Positions 25,361-32,769 of a DNA stretch of 64,000 nt are shown one piece after another. Location of the stretch: NCBI RefSeq assembly GCF_010682065.1, contig NZ_JAAGWG010000011.1, positions 62,001 to 126,000 of the forward strand, read 5' to 3'. Origin of the DNA: Blastococcus saxobsidens. Lineage in GTDB: Bacteria > Actinomycetota > Actinomycetes > Mycobacteriales > Geodermatophilaceae. The position numbers and the translations under genes are program-made. The notes under the pieces were generated by a model, which had not been told where the DNA came from, ran no database searches, and saw only the letters and a program-made list of their open reading frames with translations. Each line of letters starts with the position of its first letter. The first letter of the stretch is position 1.

Positions 25361-26884
25361 ATGCTGTCCGAGGCGATCAGTGGCCTGACCCAGGTCTTCC
25401 AGCCGCTTCCGCTGGCGCTCATGCTGCTCGGTGTCGCCATCGGTTTCGTGGTCGGCATCCTCCCCGGCCTCGGCGGCGCCGTCACGCTGGCCCTGATGCT
25501 GCCGTTCACCTTCGACATGCAGCCGGTCGAGGCCTTCGCCTTCCTGCTGGGCATGTGGGTGGTCACCTCGACGACCGGCGACATCACCTCCGTCCTCTTC
25601 GGGGTGCCCGGTGAGGCGACCTCGGCCGCCACCGTGCTCGACGGTCACCCGATGACCAAGCGGGGCGAGGGCGGGCGCGCGCTCGGGGCCGTCCTGTTCA
25701 GCTCGGCCCTGGGAGCCGTCTTCGGGGCGCTGGTCCTGGCCCTGGCCATCCCGGTGATCCGCCCGGTCGTGCTGGCCTTCGCGCCCCCGGAGTTCTTCGC
25801 CCTGACGATGCTGGGCCTGACGTTCGTCGTCGCGCTGTCGGGCAAGCACCTGCTCAAGGGCTTCATCATGGCGGCCTTCGGCCTGCTGGTCGCACTGGTC
25901 GGGCTGGACCCGCAGGAGGGCACCCAGCGCTACACCTTCGAGCAGCTCTACCTGTGGGACGGCATCGGCATCGTCCCCCTGGTCGTGGGCCTCTTCGGCG
26001 GCGCCGAGGTGCTCCAGCTGATGCTCAGCAAGCGGAGCATCGCCCGCGCCGAGCCGGGTGCGACGCCGGAGGCCTCCCTCAGCGGCGTGGGGCAGGGCAT
26101 CCGTGACGTCCTGCACCACTGGCCCCTCGTCATCCGGTCCAGCGCCATCGGCACCGGCGTGGGCATCGTCCCGGGCCTGGGCGGCTCGGTGGCCCAGTTC
26201 ATGGCCTACGGCGCGGCGCAGCAGAGCTCGAAGACGCCGGAGATGTTCGGCAAGGGTGCCGTCGAGGGCGTCATCGCCTCGGGCGCGGTCAACAACGCCA
26301 AGGACAGCGGCTCGCTGATCCCGACGATCGGCTTCGGCATCCCCGGTGGCGCCGGCAGCGCCGTGCTGCTGTCGGCCTTCCTGATCGTCGGCCTGAACCC
26401 CGGCGAGGAGATGCTGACGACGTCCCTCGACGTCACCTTCTCGATGATCTGGGTGACCGTCCTGGCGAACTTCATCGCGGTCGCCGCGGCGTTCTTCGTC
26501 CTCAAGCCGCTCACGAAGCTGACCTTCATCTCCGGCCCGCTGCTCGTGCCGTTCCTGCTGCTCCTGCTCGCGCTGGGCGCCTACACCGCCAGCAACAGCT
26601 TCGCCGACGTGCTGGTGATGATCGTCGCCGCGATCGTCGGCGTGATCTGCATCCGGTACGACTGGCCGCGGGTGCCCTTCCTGCTCGCCGTCGTCCTCGG
26701 CGCCCTCGCGGAGCGGTACCTCTTCCTCTCCTACTCGCTCTTCGAGTGGGACTGGCTCACCCGGCCGATCGTCCTGGCCATCGCCGCCGTCATGGTGCTG
26801 GCGATCGTCGGGCCGATCGTGCGGCGGGCGCGGGCGCGGAGCCGGGTCCGGACCGCCGAGCAGAAGAGCGACGTGTCGGCATGA
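25361..26884 (+). CDS. tctA: Tripartite tricarboxylate transporter, large permease TctA
   Basis: This 507-residue TctA-family membrane protein has about 11-12 hydrophobic segments. Signature sequences are 'GFVVGILPGLGGAVTLALMLP', 'TGDITSVLFGVPGEATSAATVLDGHPM' and 'GVGIVPGLGGSVAQFMAYGAAQ', the duplicated PGLGG repeats that form the transport core. It moves carboxylates using an ion gradient together with TctB and the binding protein TctC. ATG 25361 has GAGAGG upstream. Its stop overlaps the tctB start. A GntR-type operator lies in the promoter gap. Confidence 0.95.
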   Translation: MLSEAISGLTQVFQPLPLALMLLGVAIGFVVGILPGLGGAVTLALMLPFTFDMQPVEAFAFLLGMWVVTSTTGDITSVLFGVPGEATSAATVLDGHPMTKRGEGGRALGAVLFSSALGAVFGALVLALAIPVIRPVVLAFAPPEFFALTMLGLTFVVALSGKHLLKGFIMAAFGLLVALVGLDPQEGTQRYTFEQLYLWDGIGIVPLVVGLFGGAEVLQLMLSKRSIARAEPGATPEASLSGVGQGIRDVLHHWPLVIRSSAIGTGVGIVPGLGGSVAQFMAYGAAQQSSKTPEMFGKGAVEGVIASGAVNNAKDSGSLIPTIGFGIPGGAGSAVLLSAFLIVGLNPGEEMLTTSLDVTFSMIWVTVLANFIAVAAAFFVLKPLTKLTFISGPLLVPFLLLLLALGAYTASNSFADVLVMIVAAIVGVICIRYDWPRVPFLLAVVLGALAERYLFLSYSLFEWDWLTRPIVLAIAAVMVLAIVGPIVRRARARSRVRTAEQKSDVSA

Positions 26885-27549
26885 GCACCGCAGAGCCGAG
26901 GCGAACGGCCTCCCCCGTCCCGACCGAGGAGATCGGCATGGCAGTCCCCGAGCAGCACGAGTCGCGGCGACCGTCGACGGGAGCCGTGGCCGACGTCGTC
27001 CTCGGGCTGTTCATGGTGGCGGTGTTCGGCTGGGCCTTCCTCGAAGCCGCGGACTGGTCGTTCAAGGCCGCGCTCTTCCCGCGCATCGTGACGGGCCTGG
27101 GTTTCACGGTGGCGCTCCTGCAGGTCGTCCAGTCGCTCCTGCGGCTGGCGCGCGGCCGCCGGGCCGCGGCCGACCCGACGCCGGCCACCAGCCCGGCCGG
27201 ACCCATCGGTCCGGTGCCGGGGGCCGCGCCGGCGGAGGCCGTGCCGCAGGCGGCCGGCACCACCTCGGAGGACGACGTCAACGAGGACGACGTCGAGTAC
27301 GTCTTCCAGACCGCGGGGGCCCGGCGCTGGACCGAGGCCGTCGCCTGGGTGACAGCGTTCTTCGTGCTGCTCTACGTCGCCGGCCTGTTCGTGACCGCGC
27401 CGCTGTTCTCCTTCCTCTACCTGCGCTTCGCCGGCCGGCGGACGTGGGTCTTCTGCGCGATCTACGCCGTCGTGGTCGGCGTGGTCCTGTACGCGGCCTT
27501 CGAGCTCGCGCTCGGCATCCCGGTGCCGCCCGGTCTCTTCCTGGACTGA
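26881..27549 (+). CDS. tctB: Tripartite tricarboxylate transporter, small permease TctB
   Basis: This 222-residue TctB-family protein has a 35-residue cytoplasmic lead, then four hydrophobic segments in two pairs. A long hydrophilic loop rich in Pro, Ala and acidic residues (about residues 95-140, including 'EDDVNEDDVEYVF') lies between the pairs and is longer than usual. The ATG overlaps the tctA stop (ATGA), so the two are translationally coupled. It completes the membrane unit with TctA. Confidence 0.9.
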   Translation: MSTAEPRRTASPVPTEEIGMAVPEQHESRRPSTGAVADVVLGLFMVAVFGWAFLEAADWSFKAALFPRIVTGLGFTVALLQVVQSLLRLARGRRAAADPTPATSPAGPIGPVPGAAPAEAVPQAAGTTSEDDVNEDDVEYVFQTAGARRWTEAVAWVTAFFVLLYVAGLFVTAPLFSFLYLRFAGRRTWVFCAIYAVVVGVVLYAAFELALGIPVPPGLFLD

Positions 27550-27589
27550 ACCACCCCTGTACCCGTCGCCGTCTCCGAGAGGGAAACCC

Positions 27590-28633
27590 ATGAACACTGC
27601 CATGCCGTACCGGCGGAGCCTCCGGTCGCTGATCGCCCTGGGCGTCGGCGCCGGTGTGCTCAGCGGCTGCTCGAGCGACTCCGAGCCCGCCGCCTCGGGC
27701 GGGGGCGACTGCGCCTCGCTCGAGGGGGAGACCATCACCATCGTCGTCCCCTACGAGCCCGGTGGCGGCTACGACTCCTACACCCGGCTCGTCGCGCCCT
27801 ACCTCGAGGAGGAGATCGGCGCCACGATCGCGGTGCAGAACCAGCCCGGCGCCGGTGGCCTGCTGGCGCTCAACAGCCTGCGCGCCGAGGACGCCGACGG
27901 CACGAAGCTCGCGATCATGAACGGCGTCGGTGCCGGCGGCTCGTCCATCGCGGGCGCGGAAGGCGCCGACTTCGCCCTCGACGACTTCACCTACATCGGC
28001 CGCGTGGCCAGCGACCCGTCGCTCCTGGTCACCAGCGCGGCCGGGGAGTACCAGACGTTCGACGACATCCTGGCCGCCGACGAGTTCCGCTGGGGCTCGA
28101 CCGGGCCGGGGGCCGAGGACTACGTGACCTCCTCGCTGATCAGCGCCGTGTTCGACATCCCGGGCGAGGTCGTCACCGGTTTCCCGGGCTCGGGCGAGAC
28201 GGAGCTGGCCGTCGTCCAGGGCTCGATCGACGGCATGTCGGGCAACCTGACCAGCCGCCGCGGTGCGGTCGAGGACGGCACGCAGACGCCGGTGCTGGTC
28301 GTGGGCGAGGAGTCCCCCGACTGGCTTTCCGACGACGTGCCGACGGTCGCCGAGCTCGACACGACGGAGGAGCAGGCCGAGCTGCTCGACGCCCATCTGG
28401 CGCTCATCGAGCTCGGCCGGCCCTTCATCGGCCCGCCCGGGATGGACGAGGCCGCGACGTCGTGCCTGCGCACCGCCATGGCCGCCGCGATGGAGAACCC
28501 GGAGCTCGTGCAGGAGTCCGAGGAGCAGGAGCGCGAGCTGGCGTTCCTGCCGGGCGACGAGCTGGAGGGCCTGGTGCAGGACCTCATGGACGCCCCGCCG
28601 GCCTACAGCGAGCTGCTGGCCACCCTGTACTGA
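27590..28633 (+). CDS. tctC: Tripartite tricarboxylate transporter substrate-binding lipoprotein TctC
   Basis: This 347-residue extracytoplasmic binding protein has a lipobox LSGC near residue 25 and the TctC-family opening 'ITIVVPYEPGGGYDSYTRLVAPYL'. 'NQPGAGGLLALNSL' forms the usual carboxylate-binding loop. It follows tctB by about 40 bp with a GAGAGGG ribosome site. It would capture the carboxylate for TctAB; the ligand is unknown. A very strong hairpin follows the stop, closing the tctABC unit. Confidence 0.94.
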   Translation: MNTAMPYRRSLRSLIALGVGAGVLSGCSSDSEPAASGGGDCASLEGETITIVVPYEPGGGYDSYTRLVAPYLEEEIGATIAVQNQPGAGGLLALNSLRAEDADGTKLAIMNGVGAGGSSIAGAEGADFALDDFTYIGRVASDPSLLVTSAAGEYQTFDDILAADEFRWGSTGPGAEDYVTSSLISAVFDIPGEVVTGFPGSGETELAVVQGSIDGMSGNLTSRRGAVEDGTQTPVLVVGEESPDWLSDDVPTVAELDTTEEQAELLDAHLALIELGRPFIGPPGMDEAATSCLRTAMAAAMENPELVQESEEQERELAFLPGDELEGLVQDLMDAPPAYSELLATLY

Positions 28634-28641
28634 CCCGAGCG

Positions 28642-28679
28642 CCGCGGCCGGCGGTGCCCCCGGGCACCGCCGGCCGCGG
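28642..28679 (+). terminator. Strong terminator after tctC
   Basis: A perfect 18-bp GC stem (CCGCGGCCGGCGGTGCCC and complement) with a 2-base centre starts eight bases past the tctC stop. It should separate tctABC from the isochorismatase-like gene, or limit read-through into it. Confidence 0.85.
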
Positions 28680-28728
28680 TCGGCGCCCCGCCCGGTGGCC
28701 GGGGCGGTCTCCGTCGGAGGAGTGGCCC

Positions 28729-29418
28729 ATGGACCCGCAGCCCGAGCGGCACTGCTGGGACGACGTCATCGGGGACGACGAGCGGCTGGTCGCCACCCGC
28801 TACCGGCCCCGGCCGCCCGGTCGACGTCCGGCGCTGCTGCTCGTCGACTGCTACCGCAAGGTGTTCGGGGACCGGCCGCAGCCGCTCGCCGACGCGATCG
28901 AGGAGTTCCCCTCGTCCTGCGGGCTGGCCGGGTGGTCGGCCCTGCCCCACCTGGAGGCGTTGCTGGCGGCGGGCCGGGCGGCGGGGGTGCCCGTGCTGCA
29001 CACGACGGGTGACGCCCGTGGAGGTGTTCCGGGCGGCGGGGTCACGCAGCGGGCCCCGGTGCCGGGCGCCGACGACGCGTCGGGTCTCGAGTTCGTGGAG
29101 CCGCTGCGCCCCCGCGACGGCGAGATCGTCGTGCGGAAGAGCCGGGCGAGCGCCTTCTTCGGCACCCCGCTGTCCACCTGGCTGCGCGACCTGGACGTGG
29201 ACACGCTGGTGGTGGCGGGGGAGACCACGAGCGGATGCGTTCGGGCCACCGCGGTGGACGCCTACTCAGCCGGCTACCGGGTCGTGGTGGTCGAGGAGGC
29301 GACCTTCGACCGCAGCCCGCTGTCGCACAAGATGAGCCTGTTCGACCTGAGCCTCAAGTACGCGTCGGTGCTGCACACCGCCCGTGCGCTGCAGGTCCTG
29401 GGCGCCGGCCGGGGCTGA
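28729..29418 (+). CDS. Isochorismatase-like cysteine hydrolase (amidase type)
   Basis: This 229-residue cysteine hydrolase shows the family triad: Asp in 'ALLLVDCYRKVFG', Lys in 'EIVVRKSRASAFFGT' and Cys in 'ETTSGCVRATAVDAYSAGY'. The end 'DRSPLSHKMSLFDLSLKYASV' is typical of the branch holding N-carbamoylsarcosine amidase and maleamate amidohydrolase (NicF), so a C-N amide hydrolase is more likely than an isochorismatase. ATG 28729 follows GGAGGAG. Placed inside the island, it would suit release of ammonia from a ring-derived amide; this is inference. Confidence 0.86.
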   Translation: MDPQPERHCWDDVIGDDERLVATRYRPRPPGRRPALLLVDCYRKVFGDRPQPLADAIEEFPSSCGLAGWSALPHLEALLAAGRAAGVPVLHTTGDARGGVPGGGVTQRAPVPGADDASGLEFVEPLRPRDGEIVVRKSRASAFFGTPLSTWLRDLDVDTLVVAGETTSGCVRATAVDAYSAGYRVVVVEEATFDRSPLSHKMSLFDLSLKYASVLHTARALQVLGAGRG

Positions 29419-29445
29419 CCGGTCCGGCGCCCCGGGGCGAGTGAG

Positions 29446-29649
29446 TCAGCGGGTGCCGGCGAACTCGCGCAGGACCGCGCGCCGCGCCGCCGTGCCCTGC
29501 GCGCCGTCGTAGGCCCGCGCCGAGGCGAGCGAACGCGACACGACGGCGGCGGTGGACGCGCTCATCGCACGCAGCCGCGCCAGGAAGGACCAGTCCGGCG
29601 CCCCGAAGAGGCCGGCTACGGAGGGCTGGGCCCCGGTGGTGCTCGTCAA
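29446..29649 (-). CDS. Small protein of unknown function, probably GntR-regulated
   Basis: This 67-residue product has no recognised family. The TTG start at 29649 has a strong AGAAGGAG site six bases upstream. The sequence is Ala/Ser/Arg-rich and amphipathic ('DWSFLARLRAMSASTAAVVSRSLASARAYDG'-type helices, shown here only in part), without a signal peptide. An exact TGGT-N3-ACCA operator stands 40 bp upstream, so it belongs to the island regulon. It lies between the isochorismatase-like and FAD monooxygenase genes. Confidence 0.6.
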   Translation of the reverse strand: MTSTTGAQPSVAGLFGAPDWSFLARLRAMSASTAAVVSRSLASARAYDGAQGTAARRAVLREFAGTR

Positions 29650-29688
29650 CGTGTGCTCCTTCTGTGCCCTACCAATTTCTCAGCTCAA

Positions 29689-29699
29689 TGGTAGGACCA
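29689..29699. promoter_or_regulatory. GntR/FCD operator TGGT-AGG-ACCA
   Basis: This is an exact copy of the island palindrome, 40 bp upstream of the TTG start at 29649. CCTACCA lies 14 bases to the left and mirrors TGGTAGG, making a second, wider dyad. Confidence 0.68.
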
Positions 29700-29808
29700 A
29701 CAGAATGCGGCACTACGTCATGCGCGCGTGAGGGTGGTCACGCGTTCAACCGGCACCATTGCCTGGGTCACATCCACGAGCCGGAATGGCTCGGAAATGT
29801 GCGGCAGC

Positions 29809-31389
29809 TCATTCGGTCCCGGTGGCGGTCGCCAGCACCCGTACCGGATCGGCCGGGAAGGTGTCACCGGTCCAGGCCACGAACTGGTCGGGGCGGACCA
29901 GGATCAGCCGCGTCCCGTAGTCGGCGAGCTCCCCGGCGGCCGCATCGCGGAGGACGGTCAGCGGGACCCCGAGGGACCGGGCGGCCTCCTCGAAGCCGGC
30001 CACGCCTGCGTCGTCCGCATCCAGGGCCAGGAGCGTGAACCCGGCGCCGAGCTCCTCGAACACCCCTCGCCCGGAGCCGAGTCGCCGTGGGGGCAGGTGG
30101 TGTCCCGGCCGGGCCTGGAACGTGTGCTCGCCGTGGGCGCTGCTCACCCCGCCGGGCGGCCCGAACACCACGGGCGAGCCCTCGTAGTTCGGCTCGAAGC
30201 TCCGCAGCCGGCGACCGAAACCGCGGGCCGCCTCCTCGAAGGCGCGGGCGAACTCCTCCGGGTCGTCCTCGGGGCGGTACTTCTCCAGCATGGCGCGGTC
30301 GTCCCGGATCCACCCGCCGATGATGTCCTCGCCCACGTCGCGGAAGACCGGCTGCCGCTCCAGGCTGTAGGACTCCAGCAGCGCGTCGCCGCCCCAGCCG
30401 TCCAGCGCGGCGGCGAGCTTCCAGCCCAGGTTGGCGGCGTCCTCCAGGCCGTTGTTGAGCCCGAACCCCCCGTACGGCGGGTGCGTGTGCGCCGCGTCCC
30501 CGGCGATGAAGGCGCGGCCGGCGCGGTAGCGGTGTGCCACCTGGACGCGCAGGTCCCAGAAGCCGACGTGGTCGATCTCGAGGGCGAACGGGAAGCCGGC
30601 GGCGCGGTGCAGCAGCTCGACGATCTCCGGGCCGTCGGCGGTGGTGCCCGGCGGCACGGGGGCGTGGAAGAAGAACTCGGCACCGACATCGACCCGGCCG
30701 AAGAACATCCAGTACCCCTGGAGATCGGGGTGCATCACGCGGTAGGTGGAGCGGGCGGGGAACCGGCCGAGCGCCTCGTGCAGCTCCGGTGAGCGGAAGA
30801 CCACCAGCGCCACCAGCTCGTCCCAGTCGGTGCCGCTGCGCTCGATGTCGGCCCGCTCGCGGACCACGGAGTGGCCGCCGTCGCAGCCGACCACGAAGTC
30901 GGCCTCCAGCACCTCGGTCCCCCCGTCGTGCGTGACGGTGACGCGGACGCCCGTGTCGTCCTGGTCGACCTCGGTCGCCCGCCAGCCCAGGCGCAGCTCG
31001 ACGCCCGGCACCTCCGCCACCCGTCGGCGCAGGACCTCCTCGGTGCGGTACTGGGGGAGGCGTTCGTTGGCCTGCGCGTAGTAGTCCTGGACCAGTTCGC
31101 GCGCCGGGGGAGCGCTCCAGAACTCCCCGAGCAGGTTGTCGTAGACGGTGACCTGGCCGATGGGGTGCCCCTCCGGCATGGCCCGGGCGGCGCGCAGCTG
31201 GTCGGCGACGCCCCAGCGCGCGGCGTGCTCCATCGTCCGCTGCGAGAGCCCCTGGCCCTTCGGGACGGCGGACAGCGCGGCCCGCCGCTCGACGACGAGG
31301 CAGCGGACGCCGCGCAGGCCGAGGTCCAGCGCCAATCCCACCCCGACCGGGCCGCCGCCGACGATGATCACCTGGGGTCGCTCGGTCAT
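29809..31389 (-). CDS. FAD-dependent aromatic-ring monooxygenase (MhpA/PobA-like)
   Basis: This 526-residue class A flavin hydroxylase has the FAD-binding 'VIIVGGGPVGVGLALDLGLRG', a DG motif in 'VVGCDGGHSVVRE' and 'FIAGDAAHTHPPYGGFGLNNGLEDAANL', the GD motif contacting FAD ribityl. A C-terminal thioredoxin-like domain follows, as in phenol hydroxylase and MhpA types. It would hydroxylate an aromatic acid or phenol with NAD(P)H and O2. ATG 31389 has GGAGG upstream. It is divergent from the bicupin gene, and two near-consensus GntR sites lie in the gap. Confidence 0.92.
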   Translation of the reverse strand: MTERPQVIIVGGGPVGVGLALDLGLRGVRCLVVERRAALSAVPKGQGLSQRTMEHAARWGVADQLRAARAMPEGHPIGQVTVYDNLLGEFWSAPPARELVQDYYAQANERLPQYRTEEVLRRRVAEVPGVELRLGWRATEVDQDDTGVRVTVTHDGGTEVLEADFVVGCDGGHSVVRERADIERSGTDWDELVALVVFRSPELHEALGRFPARSTYRVMHPDLQGYWMFFGRVDVGAEFFFHAPVPPGTTADGPEIVELLHRAAGFPFALEIDHVGFWDLRVQVAHRYRAGRAFIAGDAAHTHPPYGGFGLNNGLEDAANLGWKLAAALDGWGGDALLESYSLERQPVFRDVGEDIIGGWIRDDRAMLEKYRPEDDPEEFARAFEEAARGFGRRLRSFEPNYEGSPVVFGPPGGVSSAHGEHTFQARPGHHLPPRRLGSGRGVFEELGAGFTLLALDADDAGVAGFEEAARSLGVPLTVLRDAAAGELADYGTRLILVRPDQFVAWTGDTFPADPVRVLATATGTE

Positions 31390-31422
31390 GCCGTCCTCCG
31401 TCGTGGCGATGCCATGGGCGAA

Positions 31423-31433
31423 TGATTAGACCA
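31423..31433. promoter_or_regulatory. Near-consensus GntR operator (FAD monooxygenase side)
   Basis: TGAT-TAG-ACCA matches 7 of the 8 fixed bases of the island palindrome. It lies 34 bp upstream of the FAD monooxygenase start at 31389. Confidence 0.55.
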
Positions 31434-31493
31434 TGAGGTAGGCCAACCGCCAGGGCTGCGAGTGGCCTTTGACACACCTCACAGCTGGTCTTA

Positions 31494-31504
31494 TGGTCCT
31501 ACCG
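31494..31504. promoter_or_regulatory. Near-consensus GntR operator (bicupin side)
   Basis: TGGT-CCT-ACCG matches 7 of 8 fixed bases, 65 bp upstream of the bicupin start at 31569. CTGGTCTTATGGTCC around it contains a further TGGTC half site. Confidence 0.58.
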
Positions 31505-31568
31505 ATCCCGGCCGGTGGTTCGTGCGCCGTGCCGTTCGGAGAGCCCCACCGTCGACCAGGGAGGCCCC

Positions 31569-32690
31569 ATGGCCAAGGACGCCATCGTCAACGAGAGCCT
31601 CGCGGCGAAGTTCGCCACCGAGAAGGACTCGCCGTACACCCGCTGGGTGGCCGACGAGGGCCTGGACATCATCGCGGCGCACTACGTGCCGGACCTCAAG
31701 ACCGTCGAGCTCAAGGACTGGGCCCGCCGCGGCGGCCGGGGCGTCTTCATCAACCACGAGGCCAGCCGCACCTCGAACGACTGCTACGTCGCCGAGATCC
31801 CGGCCGGCGGTCAGCTCGCGCCGCAGCGGCAGCTGTTCGAGGAGATGATCCTCGTCCTCACCGGGCACGGCTCCACCAAGGTGTGGAACGACGCCGGCGC
31901 CGAGGTGACCTTCGAGTGGGGCCCGGGTGCGCTGTTCGCCATCCCGCTGAACGCCAACCACCAGCACTTCAACGCCTCCGGCACCGAGGTGGCGCGGTTC
32001 GTCGCCTCGACGAACGCCCCGGGCATCATCAACCTCTACGACGACATCGAGTTCGTCTTCGGCACCGCGCACGACTTCCCGAAGCGCTTCAACGGCGAGC
32101 CGGACTACTTCGCGCCCACGGGCGAGCAGAAGGGCCTGCTGCTGGACACCAACTTCGTGGCCGACTCGGTCAACCTGCCCCTGATCGAGGCCAAGGAGCG
32201 CGGCGCCGGCGGCGGGCACATCCGCTTCAACATGGCCCGGGGCTCGATGAACAGCCACATCTCGCAGTTCCCGACCGCCACGTACAAGAAGGGCCACCGG
32301 CACGGTCCGGGCGCCCACGTGATCATCCTCTCGGGCGAGGGCTACAGCCTGATGTGGCCCGAGGGCGAGGAGCCGCGGCGCTACGAGTGGCAGGCCGGCA
32401 GCATGATCGTCCCGCCGAACATGTGGTACCACCAGCACTTCAACACCGGCACGGAGCCGGCCCGCTACCTCGCCTTCAAGCACGAGGTCGTGTCCATCCG
32501 GAACGCGCAGGGTGTGCCGAAGGCCTGGATCAGCCAGCGCATCGGCGGCGACCAGATCGACTACGCCGACGAGTCGTCGTACGTGCGGGAGACCTTCACG
32601 GAGGCCCTGGCCAAGCACGGCCTCGAGCCGCAGATGGAGGCCGCGTACGAGCAGGAGAAGGAGAACCTGCCGCCGCTGCCGACGGCCTGA
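31569..32690 (+). CDS. Bicupin protein, putative metal-dependent (di)oxygenase 1
   Basis: This 373-residue protein contains two cupin barrels: the first around 'APQRQLFEEMILVLTGHGSTKVW' to 'GPGALFAIPLNANHQHFNAS', the second around 'TYKKGHRHGPGAHVIILSGEGYSLMW' to 'GSMIVPPNMWYHQHFNTG'. The second barrel has the full set of ligands (HRHGPGAH and H in WYHQH); the first lacks the HxH pair and may be structural. Gentisate, salicylate and 1-hydroxy-2-naphthoate dioxygenases share this architecture, but the overall sequence is not a clear match to any. GGGAGG precedes ATG 31569. The eutA-like gene follows after a hairpin. Confidence 0.85.
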   Translation: MAKDAIVNESLAAKFATEKDSPYTRWVADEGLDIIAAHYVPDLKTVELKDWARRGGRGVFINHEASRTSNDCYVAEIPAGGQLAPQRQLFEEMILVLTGHGSTKVWNDAGAEVTFEWGPGALFAIPLNANHQHFNASGTEVARFVASTNAPGIINLYDDIEFVFGTAHDFPKRFNGEPDYFAPTGEQKGLLLDTNFVADSVNLPLIEAKERGAGGGHIRFNMARGSMNSHISQFPTATYKKGHRHGPGAHVIILSGEGYSLMWPEGEEPRRYEWQAGSMIVPPNMWYHQHFNTGTEPARYLAFKHEVVSIRNAQGVPKAWISQRIGGDQIDYADESSYVRETFTEALAKHGLEPQMEAAYEQEKENLPPLPTA

Positions 32691-32708
32691 CCGCCTCCCC
32701 GCCCACCT

Positions 32709-32747
32709 CGACGTGCGGTCCGCCCTCCGTAGGCGGGCCGCACGTCG
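32709..32747 (+). terminator. Hairpin between bicupin and EutA genes
   Basis: A 16-bp stem CGACGTGCGGTCCGCC / GGCGGGCCGCACGTCG (one G-T wobble) with a 7-base loop lies 19 bases after the bicupin stop and 22 bases before the EutA start. No separate promoter or operator is visible before eutA, so it may act as a partial terminator that sets the bicupin to EutA ratio. Confidence 0.7.
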
Positions 32748-32769
32748 TCGTCCCCCTCCGGAGCGCTCC

